Source: an uncultured Poribacteria bacterium (GTDB taxonomy: Bacteria; Poribacteria; WGA-4E; WGA-3G). From it: 64,000 nt of DNA. The stretch covers positions 3,463,200-3,527,199 of the forward strand of contig OX639973.1 in assembly GCA_951828385.1 (NCBI GenBank), read 5' to 3'. The position numbers and the translations under genes were made by a program. The notes under the pieces are model-generated. The model was not told the DNA's origin and made no database searches. It was given only the letters and a program-made list of their open reading frames with translations. Below, one piece after another: positions 50,691-60,000 of the stretch (the first letter of the stretch is position 1; every line of letters starts with the position of its first letter).

Positions 50691-52205
50691 TTATTCTGCA
50701 GGCATATCTCCAGTCTCCTCTGGTGCTGCCTCTGCTGTTGCACCAGTGAGCGTGCTTAAGAAAGAGAGTAGATTGGTCAAATCTGCGACCGATAAAAGTA
50801 TCGGGAAGTTTTCAGGCATCGGTGATGTAACACGGAGTCTCTTGCCAAGCGCACGGGCTAAAGTCGCTTCCTCGATATCTAAGGCAACATCAATTACGAC
50901 CTCGCTACCATCAACGCTTAAGACGATTTCGTCATCTTTAAGCGTACCCGACACGACTTCACCGGCAATTTCATCACCATCAAAAGTGAGGATAGTCATC
51001 TGACTTTTGACATCTGTTTTAGAAAACGTTTGATTTTCCTCACCAACCTTAAGCGTCACAGTGCCATCGGTTTCCGAAACGATTTCACCACTTACCGGTG
51101 TGTCTGCATCCATAGGCGTTAGTGTTAAAGTCAAATAACCTTTTACTTTCAGATTTGCGAGATCATCAATCGGTTCGTCATCAAGTTCGCTCAATAAGAT
51201 AGTATGCTCTTCTTCCACACCATCTGCCGTTTTAGTTCGGACGACAATTTTCTCTTCGTCTTGCGAGACGAGTGTTCCTTGGAAAGTTGTTCCTTTGGCA
51301 CGGACAGTAACGGTACCGTAGCCGCTCACAATTTGCGCACCGGGTACAAGGATTGACTCCTCAAGGTAACGCATGTCGTTAAAGGCAGCAATTTCAGAGA
51401 GGTCGGGTGCAGTGACGACTTCAAAGTCTTCATTTGTTGTTTCACCCGCTGCTGGGCTCTCTATTCCTGTCACAGCATGGCATGAGATACATGCGGCATC
51501 CACAAACACCTTTTTGCCGAGTTCCGCGTCACCGGTCAACAAGGGCGGAAGTGCTTCAGCAGTGGTCCCCACGTCCGCTCTATCTATAGGTTCATCAAAC
51601 GGTGTCGGGTCAATTTCGCCGCCTTGACTCTGGAGATAGGCGATAACCGCCTCAATTTCTAATTTTGAGAGACTGATAGGCGGTTTCCATACCTCTGGCA
51701 TAATTTTGCCGTAGCCGGGCACAAGAAAGTTCGCGGGCTGATACATGGACTCGATCAAATACGCTTTGGCATCCATGCCGGATACACGGGTTGCAGCGTT
51801 AGTGCCGATGTCTGTCAAGTCGGGACACCTTCCTGGCGGTGCGGTGGTATCTACAGTATGGCATGCGCTACACTGTCCTTTTCCATTAAACACCAAAGCA
51901 CCCTGCTCAGCAACTGCGTCTGGATCGCTCCAATCCAGTTCAGTTAAATTTACCGCAGTGGAACTTTCGGGGACAAGTCCAGCAACAAAGGCATAAAACC
52001 ATATCACGGCAAGCGAGAACGTTAGCAATCTCATAACGCTGGACCACAAGACGATGTTTACAATAACCGCGAGGAGAAACCAGACCGACCAAGGGAGCAG
52101 ATTCTCCGAGGCGATTGGGAACGCAGATGCGCCAGCAATATAGGCGATGAAACTCACCACCATCAAAATTAGGCTCGCGATTTTTATAAGCGTATTTCTT
52201 GACAT
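50691..52205 (-). CDS. Membrane-bound diheme cytochrome c with beta-rich tail
   Basis: 504 residues. Three membrane helices near the N-terminus, then two cytochrome c domains with CSACH (GKGQCSACHTVDTTAPPGRCPDL) and CISCH (DAACISCHAVTG). Within and after the second domain is a beta-rich stretch of repeats about permitted modifications of heme-protein surfaces (FQGTLVSQDEEKIVVRTKTADG, VSGEIVSETDGTVTLKVGEE, IAGEVVSGTLKDDEIVLSVDG), each a GxxxxxxxxxIxVxxxDG-like unit. Directly upstream is the CydA-like gene; together they may form a cytochrome c-linked bd-like complex. Confidence 0.83.
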   Translation of the reverse strand: MSRNTLIKIASLILMVVSFIAYIAGASAFPIASENLLPWSVWFLLAVIVNIVLWSSVMRLLTFSLAVIWFYAFVAGLVPESSTAVNLTELDWSDPDAVAEQGALVFNGKGQCSACHTVDTTAPPGRCPDLTDIGTNAATRVSGMDAKAYLIESMYQPANFLVPGYGKIMPEVWKPPISLSKLEIEAVIAYLQSQGGEIDPTPFDEPIDRADVGTTAEALPPLLTGDAELGKKVFVDAACISCHAVTGIESPAAGETTNEDFEVVTAPDLSEIAAFNDMRYLEESILVPGAQIVSGYGTVTVRAKGTTFQGTLVSQDEEKIVVRTKTADGVEEEHTILLSELDDEPIDDLANLKVKGYLTLTLTPMDADTPVSGEIVSETDGTVTLKVGEENQTFSKTDVKSQMTILTFDGDEIAGEVVSGTLKDDEIVLSVDGSEVVIDVALDIEEATLARALGKRLRVTSPMPENFPILLSVADLTNLLSFLSTLTGATAEAAPEETGDMPAE

Positions 52206-52283
52206 TTTTTAATTATTCCTTACACATCCAATATTTAATAAGGCAAACAGGGATAAAAGCAATATTACCTTCATTCTCGCATG

Positions 52284-54182
52284 CTAATCATCGCTCTCCG
52301 TAGCGACCTCTGCTTCTACAGGAGTGGTGGCTTGTTTTTTCTTTTCACCCCATAGGCCGAGCCAGAAGATAAACCCGACGAGTGCGAAGAAAATGACCAT
52401 GATAATCGCTACCATGTTTACTGCCTCGCTGAGAGGCGGTGTAAACGCGTCAGGGGACGTATCTGGCATGACTCCAAAGACATGCCACTGTTCGCGTAAC
52501 CCTGAGCGAGCGTAGCCCATCAAGCCCATCAAGGAGGTAAATGTAATCGCCAAGAGAATTAACACGTATTGTGACCGGTCTGTCATCTCACCCCACTCGA
52601 TAGTCCCCGATGTCTGCGCTCTCCTATACATGAAAACATCAAGGACCGTCACTGCGAACATCACAGCGAGCGCGATCACGACCTGCCACGGGGTTAGCAC
52701 GTTGACACGAAAATCTGTCGGAACCGCAAATCCAACGATACCGATAACCACAATTGCGACCACCGCGAAAAAGAAGATAGACGAGATCGCTATGTTGCCG
52801 ACTTTTCGCCAACTCGCCGTTGGTGTTTTCCCGGAACGCCGATAGAACAGAAAACTCAAGAAGGTCGTGAGGATAACGATGTTCACAGCTGTATTCTTGG
52901 CAGTCATTAATCCGAAAAATCCGAGATGCGGATGGTTCGCGCCGCCCATAGCACTCAGTTCACTGGCAGTTGAGATTTTAGAGAGTGTCCGCGGGGTCAT
53001 CCAGATGGCGACACAGACAATGATCGCGATAATCATGTACGGACGGTAGCGCGCGTAGATCTCTGCCCCTTGAATCCGTCCCATGCCGGACCAGAGGTAG
53101 TAGTTCGCGCCGATGAATAGGACACCGATCATTACCGCCTGAATGATAAATAGCCAAGAGAAGAGGCTGCCCATCATGTTGATGCCCATCGTGTTGTTGA
53201 ACATGTAGATTTCGCGGCCAAGCCAATACCCTGCAAACGGTAATGGAATGAGTCCACAGAGTGCTATAAAGTTTCCGGTATACCCCATCCAATCGTAGTG
53301 TGCTTTGTCCGCCTTCGTCTTGGCGACGAGGAATCGAAACGCGGCATAAGCCGCTACAATGGAACCCCCGAAGGCAATATTTCCGATCAGACGGTGAATG
53401 TTAACTGGCATCCACGTAAAGTTGTTGACGGCATCCCAAACGGTAGCCATGAACTCGCCTGTTGTCTCGTTGTGGAGCGGTATCATGGTATGGTCTGTAA
53501 CCCCCTCCATAACGGTTTCAGGGGTCAACGCCGGATCTGAGGCTAACTGTTCGTCCATCCAAGATTTCTTTCGCATCTCAGAGATGATACCGTGTTGTGT
53601 TGCCGGGCTCGTCTGATAAGTAAGCCATGAATTAGAGACAAACATAATCGCCGTGCCCCACACATTTAATAAAACACCGAGGAAAAGATGCCATCCTTTA
53701 TGCCGTCCCTGCATCTTATCCCATCCGTAGGAATAGAGGTAGAGGGTAAAGGTTTCGCCGAAAAACAGGATGACGTAAAAAATCATCGTCGGTCCGAATA
53801 TCCCGCTGAGCTTGCTCATTACTTTCGGATAGCACCAGATAAGAATGAAGACGAGGACCCCACCGAGTAAGGCCGTTGTCGAAAACGCGCCCATACAGAG
53901 TTTAATAAACTCCTGTGCCATCCGATCATACCGTTCATCCTTGGTCTTCCAACCGATAAATTCGATGATAACAGCGAACATCGGTACACCGAGGATAAAG
54001 GAGCCAAATAAGAGATGGAGCTGCGCGGCAATCCATGCTGCAGTTCGGCTGCCGATTACCGGGAAAGGGCGATATTCCGCATCACTCATGTCCTGTGCGA
54101 ACGCGGGTGCGATAGCCAACACGGCATAAAAGACGAGCACACAACCCAGTATGAGATAGAGCCTCTTTTTAGATATTTTCAT
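52284..54182 (-). CDS. CydA-like oxidase subunit I (no CydB neighbour)
   Basis: 632 residues, about nine to ten membrane helices, cytochrome bd subunit I fold. The N-terminal His (AAQLHLLFGSFILGVPM) matches the heme b595 ligand, and VNIHRLIGNIAFGGS a heme b558 ligand region. The GRQPW motif of quinol-oxidising CydA proteins is not present, and no cydB gene lies next to it. Instead it lies in a run of membrane c-type cytochromes. Such quinol-site-lacking bd relatives with cytochrome c partners are known in several phyla; whether they reduce O2 is not settled. It has an N-terminal signal-like helix. Confidence 0.82.
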   Translation of the reverse strand: MKISKKRLYLILGCVLVFYAVLAIAPAFAQDMSDAEYRPFPVIGSRTAAWIAAQLHLLFGSFILGVPMFAVIIEFIGWKTKDERYDRMAQEFIKLCMGAFSTTALLGGVLVFILIWCYPKVMSKLSGIFGPTMIFYVILFFGETFTLYLYSYGWDKMQGRHKGWHLFLGVLLNVWGTAIMFVSNSWLTYQTSPATQHGIISEMRKKSWMDEQLASDPALTPETVMEGVTDHTMIPLHNETTGEFMATVWDAVNNFTWMPVNIHRLIGNIAFGGSIVAAYAAFRFLVAKTKADKAHYDWMGYTGNFIALCGLIPLPFAGYWLGREIYMFNNTMGINMMGSLFSWLFIIQAVMIGVLFIGANYYLWSGMGRIQGAEIYARYRPYMIIAIIVCVAIWMTPRTLSKISTASELSAMGGANHPHLGFFGLMTAKNTAVNIVILTTFLSFLFYRRSGKTPTASWRKVGNIAISSIFFFAVVAIVVIGIVGFAVPTDFRVNVLTPWQVVIALAVMFAVTVLDVFMYRRAQTSGTIEWGEMTDRSQYVLILLAITFTSLMGLMGYARSGLREQWHVFGVMPDTSPDAFTPPLSEAVNMVAIIMVIFFALVGFIFWLGLWGEKKKQATTPVEAEVATESDD

Positions 54183-54329
54183 GGCTTTCGGCTGTCAGCC
54201 ATCGGCTGTCAGCGGGATCCCTTTCAGTTTTCTGAACCTATCAAATCAAACAGACTATCAGCTGTCGCTTTTCGGTTTCCGTCAGCAAAGCAGGTTTCTG
54301 GCTGACCGCCGAAGGCTGGCTGCTGCCTG

Positions 54330-55082
54330 TTATTTTTTGGCTTTTTTCTTAAAATCAGCACTTGTGAAGTTTACGTTAAGATCACCACTCTCAGGGACTT
54401 CAACGGTTTTGTTGGCTGTGCCGAGTTCTTCATGCCATGCGACAACGCGCGCTCTACCGGCTGGAACATTTTCGAGTGTATACTTACCGGTGTCTGCTGA
54501 CTTTTCATAAGCATTTGCACTCAGCCATTCGCCTTTATCGTCTTTCCCACCGGTAACTGTATAAAAGTTGCTCGGAACAGCAACGATGTAACCGGTCATC
54601 CACGCGTGAATATCGCAGGTGAACTTAATTTCTTCAGCCTTTTCAATTTTATGCGGGACAACTACCCCGGGCTTCGGAATCAGCGTATTCACTGCTTCAT
54701 TCTTCTGGGCATGTGAGTGGACGTTGTGCGCCACTGGGTCTCTGGAGGTAAGATCCACCGTAGCACCTACAGGCACAACAAGCACGTGCGGGTAGTAAGC
54801 GCAATCTTTCTGATCCATAACCGGATTGTTCTCTGGCAAGGTTACTTTTGCGCCACGGACGCGGGCATAAATCACAACGTTCTTAATGCCCTTGCCTTTT
54901 GAGACAACGAGTGCCTCTGACTTTGTGCCTTTTACAGTTTTAATGCAATGATCGTCTTTATTAGCCGTTAGTTCTGGACGCGCCGGTGCGTCGCCTTCAT
55001 ACATTACCGTGCCGGTGATATTACCCGCGAATGCAACGCTCGCCAGCATTCCAAAGACAAGCAGCGCCATTAGAGTTTTCAT
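54330..55082 (-). CDS. Secreted cupredoxin-like protein with carboxypeptidase-regulatory-like domain (copy 2)
   Basis: 250 residues. Signal peptide to about residue 19, then ITGTVMYEGDAPARPEL and a beta domain with the same ligand set as the paralogue at 47008: His in AHNVHSH, then C, H and M in FTCDIHAWMTGY. The tail GKYTLENVPAGRARVVAWHEELG is the regulatory-like domain. AAAGGAG precedes the ATG at 55082. The IsrB element begins about 50 bases upstream of this gene and may have separated it from the cytochrome gene at 56547. Confidence 0.8.
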   Translation of the reverse strand: MKTLMALLVFGMLASVAFAGNITGTVMYEGDAPARPELTANKDDHCIKTVKGTKSEALVVSKGKGIKNVVIYARVRGAKVTLPENNPVMDQKDCAYYPHVLVVPVGATVDLTSRDPVAHNVHSHAQKNEAVNTLIPKPGVVVPHKIEKAEEIKFTCDIHAWMTGYIVAVPSNFYTVTGGKDDKGEWLSANAYEKSADTGKYTLENVPAGRARVVAWHEELGTANKTVEVPESGDLNVNFTSADFKKKAKK

Positions 55083-55142
55083 GATTTTTTCTCCTTTTAT
55101 CGTTTAAATTTATCAACCTCTTTAGTGGCAAAACTCCATGCT

Positions 55143-56162
55143 TTAGCTTGGAGATGTAGCCACTTTGTATTTGAAGTTAAGTCGTCTCAGTATTCTGAAA
55201 CTCTCTTGTTTCTGCATAGGTCTTTGTTTTTTCGTTGACATCTGCGTAAGATTAATTTTGCCGTTTTGATGACCGCTAATCCAACAAAGACCCCACTTAA
55301 TACTCTTTACCAAAGTCCCTTTAGTGAAACCCAAGCATCTGGTGCCGCCATATCTATGTCTGACACCCCCTTTCTTAGGAACTTCTCTGTGCAAGTTGCG
55401 CCTTTGTATAGGTATAGGTGCTATACAAAACACACTGGCGTTGTCTACAATAGTGTCACCCCCTATAGCGTGATATGCCAAGCACCAGGAGTCCACACAA
55501 TGCGCTTCAAAAGACTCCGACATCTTATCCTTGGATTTATTAAGTCCAAGCCTGTCGCGTATATCCTTTGTTTCGTAGCCTTGAATAGTTAACAAATCCC
55601 ATTTCTTGCGAATTTCACCATAGAACCACTCCTTACCAACTTCTAATGGGCTAAAAGACTGGTTCCACTTCTTCTGATATTGCTTCGGGCGTGCCTTAAT
55701 ATCTTCCACGCATACATGTGTGATTGGATACAACTTGGACAACCAATCCAATATGCGTATCTTCCAGTGCCACCTGGCACGTGTACCCGCAGGTAGCCTG
55801 TTCCTATTAGACAGATTGTGATTCTTTTTCTTTCTATTCGGACACTTACGTGAACGCCTACTGCGACGCAACTCACGCCTCTTGGCAACTTTCTTACCCA
55901 CCTTGTTATGAGCATCCGCCTGAACATTCAGAAAAGTATGCGATTCAGACTTAACCGTAAAGCCTTCCTTTTTACTTCCAGGATCAACACCCACAACAAT
56001 ATCTTGCGTATACTCTGTGGTTTCGTAGTTTAATCTGATACAGAATATACCATTACTCCAGTAAGGCGTTGCTAATCCTTTCTTGATTAACATACCTGCC
56101 TTATTCGGATGCGTAGGCATTAACACTTTACCATCTTTACTCTTGACAGGAACGAAATTCAT
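55143..56162 (-). CDS. isrB: IsrB-type OMEGA RNA-guided nickase (RuvC only, no HNH)
   Basis: 339 residues. The N-terminal PLMP-like domain (KVLMPTHPNKAGMLIKKGLA, residues 12-31) is followed by RuvC-I with D60 (VVGVDPGSKKEGF), an Arg-rich bridge helix (residues 94-113), RuvC-II with E153 (HVCVEDIKA) and RuvC-III with H221 and D224 (EAHCVDSWCLA). Only about 65 residues separate RuvC-II from RuvC-III, and no HNH motif is present, which separates IsrB from IscB and Cas9. A C-terminal target-binding-like region (residues 265-335, RYGGTRCLGFTKGTLVKS) follows. All RuvC residues are present. GGGAGG lies five bases before the ATG. In known IsrB proteins an omega RNA guides nicking of one DNA strand. 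Confidence 0.85.
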   Translation of the reverse strand: MNFVPVKSKDGKVLMPTHPNKAGMLIKKGLATPYWSNGIFCIRLNYETTEYTQDIVVGVDPGSKKEGFTVKSESHTFLNVQADAHNKVGKKVAKRRELRRSRRSRKCPNRKKKNHNLSNRNRLPAGTRARWHWKIRILDWLSKLYPITHVCVEDIKARPKQYQKKWNQSFSPLEVGKEWFYGEIRKKWDLLTIQGYETKDIRDRLGLNKSKDKMSESFEAHCVDSWCLAYHAIGGDTIVDNASVFCIAPIPIQRRNLHREVPKKGGVRHRYGGTRCLGFTKGTLVKSIKWGLCWISGHQNGKINLTQMSTKKQRPMQKQESFRILRRLNFKYKVATSPS

Positions 56163-56361
56163 CGTAACCTCCCTTGCGGGTTATATGTTGCCCCGTCGAG
56201 ATCGCAATACCAGCATTTACATAGGACTTGAGGAGCATCCTAAATACCTCTGCGTGCCACCACAGAATATTACGATATATTACTCTATTCAGTGTGTTTA
56301 TAATCATCCAACCTATAGACTCAGCTGCCGTGTTGAACAATCTCCAGACTTTAGTCTGGAG
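56163..56361 (-). ncRNA. Candidate omega RNA of the IsrB element
   Basis: The 200 bases between the right-end hairpin and the isrB start hold no gene. In IscB/IsrB loci the guide RNA is coded just upstream of the protein gene, with the guide taken from outside the element. On the minus strand the stretch has several short pairings (the CTCCAGAC hairpin at the 5' side, GACGGGGCAAC and ACCCGCAAGGG near the gene). Guide and exact ends cannot be set without an alignment of related loci. Confidence 0.45.
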
Positions 56362-56546
56362 TCACTGAATCTGCAATATATTAACATTACAGCAATTAAG
56401 AACGCAAATAAAAAAGCATTCAGTTGTCAGCAGTCAGCGAGAATCGCGGCTACAGCGAAGAAATCTTGAGCGCAAAATCGAAACTACGGGAGAACTGAAT
56501 GACTCTGCCTCAGATATAGATTAATTTTTTAAAGATTGTTTTTGTG
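56362..56546. other. Gap between the element and the small cytochrome gene
   Basis: No gene. Contains CATTCAGTTGTCAGCAGTCAGCGAGAATCG-type repeat words near 56418-56450. On the minus strand the bases right next to the hairpin would form the guide of any omega RNA. Confidence 0.4.
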
Positions 56547-56903
56547 TTACGGACGAAATGTTTCCTTAATATAAGCAAGAATTTCGCGTTGTTCTTCATC
56601 ACTGAGATAGTAGTAGAACGCCGGCATGTCGTTCTTTCCGGTGTTAATGCTATCCAGCAATTGTTCATCGTCGTGCATTTCCCAGAGACTGTTGTCGGTT
56701 AGGTTTGCCGGGTCCAGTTTCTTGAAACGCCCGATGCGTCCATTCCCTTCGCCATGGTTGCCATGGCATCCTCCGCAGTAGCGGGCGTACTTGTATTCAA
56801 CCTCCGAGGCATACTTCGTACTCGGATCGACCTGCTTACCCAACCAGATTAAACCGTTGAGCCACACAATGATCATGAGGATAACGACAACGAGGTGTCT
56901 CAT
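56547..56903 (-). CDS. Small membrane-anchored monoheme cytochrome c
   Basis: 118 residues. One N-terminal membrane anchor (VVVILMIIVWLNGLIWLG) and a class I cytochrome c domain with CGGCH (ARYCGGCHGNHGEGNGRIG) and a Met ligand candidate in GKNDMPAFYYYL. A likely electron carrier between the bc-type complex upstream and the oxidases downstream in the cluster. It is separated from its downstream neighbours by the IsrB element. Confidence 0.88.
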   Translation of the reverse strand: MRHLVVVILMIIVWLNGLIWLGKQVDPSTKYASEVEYKYARYCGGCHGNHGEGNGRIGRFKKLDPANLTDNSLWEMHDDEQLLDSINTGKNDMPAFYYYLSDEEQREILAYIKETFRP

Positions 56904-56907
56904 AATA

Positions 56908-57047
56908 GTTATTAGTTTTAAGAGTTGTCAGTTTGCTTCGCAGTGAGAATACGATTTTTCTGCGAAAAATCTTTCAGTGGTCAGAAAGAGACTTTAGGAC
57001 TATCAAAAACCTCTTGTAACTGACAACTGATGACTGATAACTGATAA
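56908..57047. repeat. TCAGTTATCAG-type intergenic repeat with inverted arms
   Basis: GTTATTAGTTTTAAGAGTTGTCAGTTTG at one side faces TAACTGACAACTGATGACTGATAACTG at the other, with ATACGATTTTTCTGCGAAAAATC, a hairpin, between. Related to 17636-17818, 19010-19163 and 47805-47890. Confidence 0.6.
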
Positions 57048-57050
57048 CTA

Positions 57051-60000
57051 TTAACGTCCTAACGAGATGAGATAATCTCGAACGAGTTGAATCTGTTTTT
57101 CAGCGTCATCGCCAGCATACCCCTCAACCGCCAGGTGTTGTCCACCGACGAGCGGCCAGGCTTGTGGCATCGCCGTTCCGCGCTGGAACGACTGCGGGTC
57201 TTTCATCCAATCAACGAGCCAATCCGGTTTGAGACGTCCTTTTGCCAATGAGAGATCGGGCCGTCCTGCCTTGTCACTTCCTTCAGGAATAACTTCACCC
57301 TGTGAAGGGTGACAAGAGATACACTGGAGCTCGTCAAAAATCTGCTTACCGACCCGCAATTCAGCACGTGTTGGGGTTGGCACTTCAAGCGTCTCATAAG
57401 GGAACGGTTCATCGTCAAGCGCAGAGAAGTATTCAACAAGCGTGGTCGCTTCATCATCAGATAGACCAAATGTCGGCATCCGTACTTTGAGTCCATAGCG
57501 GATGTCAGAGGGTTTCTTAAGGAACTCAAACAACCAGTCTGGATAGACTCTCGCGCCTTCAGCCTTCAATGGTGGCGGTGCAAGCTGCGTGGCAATCATA
57601 TCACTGAGTCCTTCATGTGCGATGATAACGTCGCGATAATCACCGCCCGCGCCCTCAATCTCGTGGCAGCCGCTGCAGTTATATTTTTTGACGAGTCGTC
57701 TACCGGCATCAATACGGTTCAATTTCTCGGATCGGTTATGGATGTAACTGAGCGGGTACTTCTCCGGTTGGAAACTCTTCAAAAGCACGGCAAGAGCCCT
57801 TGCGTTTTCTTCGTTGTCCTTAATTTGATGAAAGACGGGCATCCGCGAGGCAATCCGTCGGGTTTGATAACGCCGCGGGTCGGTAACTTTGCCGATCGTC
57901 CATCCGGTCCAACTGTGTTCAATACCTACTGTATCGCCGAAGTCAAGTTCATCAGCGAGTTTCGCGCCGAATTCGCCGAGGTCAGCACCGACCTTCGATT
58001 CATCTTCAAAGCCAGGTATTTCGTGGCAACCGAAACATCCGTAAGTTCTGACGAGTGTTTCGCCCTCTGCTACGTCCACTTCACCGATGGATTCACCCGC
58101 TGCGTTGGGAGTTGCTTGCTGTAAACTCATCAAATAGGCGACGACGTTGTCAATTTCGCGGTTACTTAACCGCAAACTCGGCATACTTGTATCGGGATCA
58201 TAAGCCTTTGGATCGTTAATCCACTGACGGAGGTAATTCGGCGTGACCTTCGCCCCGACGCTGTCCAGTGCTGGTGCAAAATCGGTACCTAAGCCATCAA
58301 CGGCATGGCACGTGAGACAACCGACAGTTTTAACAGTCTCCTCGCCTGCCTTAATAACGCTTTCAGATGTGGAATAGTTTACGGAGGATTCATCAAGATT
58401 CGCATCACTCATCGTTGCGAGATATGCTGCAATAGATTTCACCTCATCAACGATACGGAGGACATAATCGTCCGGATAGGGATATACAGTGCCATCATCT
58501 GTTTTAATCTCAATACCGTTAGCGGTTTTCGTGACAACACCTGTGCGCGTTCCACCGTTCTTGAGGTAGACGACTTGACTCATCCCCTCGGCGGGGAAGA
58601 AGTTCGGCATCGTCGTCTTTGGCAGATAAGCTTCGGGTTTCTTAATCCAACTTTCGAGCCAAGCTGTGTCTTTCACCTTACTACCGACTTTTGCAAGCGA
58701 TGGACCGACTTTAGCGATGTTTTCGATTGCACTATACCCTTCCACAGCATGGCAACCGTGGCAACCGAGGTCTTCAAAGAGTGCTAACCCTTTTGTGAGA
58801 TTCGGGGCATAGTCCACAGGTTCATCCGTTTCAGGATCTACACCGTAATCTAATTTCATGACCCCGTCATGGCACCGGCGGCAGTTAGATTCCATATACC
58901 CTTTCGTCTCTTCAGACGTTCTACCGGTATGTTCATCTAACCCGAGTACAGGACTGAGCCAATATTCAGCATGTGTTAGCGCGTGCGCGGCTTTCGCTGT
59001 CAGGGCTTGCGCCTGTCCCCCGTGACACGGTGTACACCCAAATCTATCAATCGGGTGCTTTGCGAGGAGGACATCGCGGTGCGGATGTGTCTGAAGGACG
59101 GACCGGTAGCCGGTCTCATAAGAAATCTCAACTTCACCGAAGACATCCAGATCACTGAAAGTAAGCGTTCCATTTTCTTTTAATGTATATTCGTCTGCTT
59201 CTGCATCAAACCCATCAATTACGAGGCTTTCACTACCGACCTTGACCTCGGCGTGCTTGAGGCGTTGTACGACAGGATCTTGGCCATCACCTTCGATCTC
59301 AAACGTCTCTTGTGCGGATCGTTCATAGCCGCTTCTATCGGCAGAAAAGTGGCACGTAGCACACCGATCTGCGGTGTGATTAAAATCTTCAAGATAATAT
59401 TGCGTAATGGTTCGTGTTTCACGGAAAGGATTTTCCAATAGGCTGCCGAGGAAGGTTCGCTTGATACCCCCGACAGAATTCAATTTTTCCTGCAGGCGCG
59501 CAACTTCATCATACTTGGCTTTGTCGGCTTGTAGTGCTTGAAGGGCTGCTTGCGCGGCAGTAATACCATCAGTGATCTCCGCGTCTGTAGCGTTATATTT
59601 CAGTGCGATGAGGTAAGTACTAAGTGCCTGTCGTGGGTCGTTATTGGTTTGATAGAATTGCGCCAAGTCCTTGTTAGCATCAGCAAAAGTTGCCTCCGCT
59701 GCCAAGACAGCCTCCGTCAGCTCGCCTTCAATACGCGATTCAAGTTCAGCTAATTTCTCTTGCCACTTGTCAACCGTCTCATTACGTCTACCTTTTGCTT
59801 CGTGGAGACTATGCTGATACTTATAGTTGATCGCGTCCGATTCACTCTGTCGAAACTTGCGCGCCTGCAATGCTTCCTCAAGTGTAACGTGAGCGTTCCG
59901 TACGGCTTTAGTCAACCTACCCAATTCTTTCGCATCGGGTTCTTGAGGCGTGGAAAGTTCTGGCAAAGCCAACTTTGCGTTTTCTAATTCCGCGTGTGTT

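Larger units (their letters stand above)
55134..56361 (-). mobile_element. Non-autonomous IS200/IS605-like element carrying isrB
   Basis: Two hairpins of the same form bound the element: CTCCATGC-TTTA-GCTTGGAG at 55134-55153 and CTCCAGAC-TTTA-GTCTGGAG at 56342-56361. The left one overlaps the isrB stop codon (TAA is in the loop). Such subterminal hairpins are what Y1-type TnpA transposases recognise. No tnpA gene is present, so the element would need a transposase from elsewhere. The true cut sites lie somewhat outside the hairpins and cannot be fixed here. Confidence 0.65.

Noticed and set aside
55143-56162. Calling the RuvC protein IscB or TnpB
   Set aside because: IscB needs an HNH domain between RuvC-II and RuvC-III, which is absent; TnpB lacks the PLMP domain and has a zinc finger, which is absent here.
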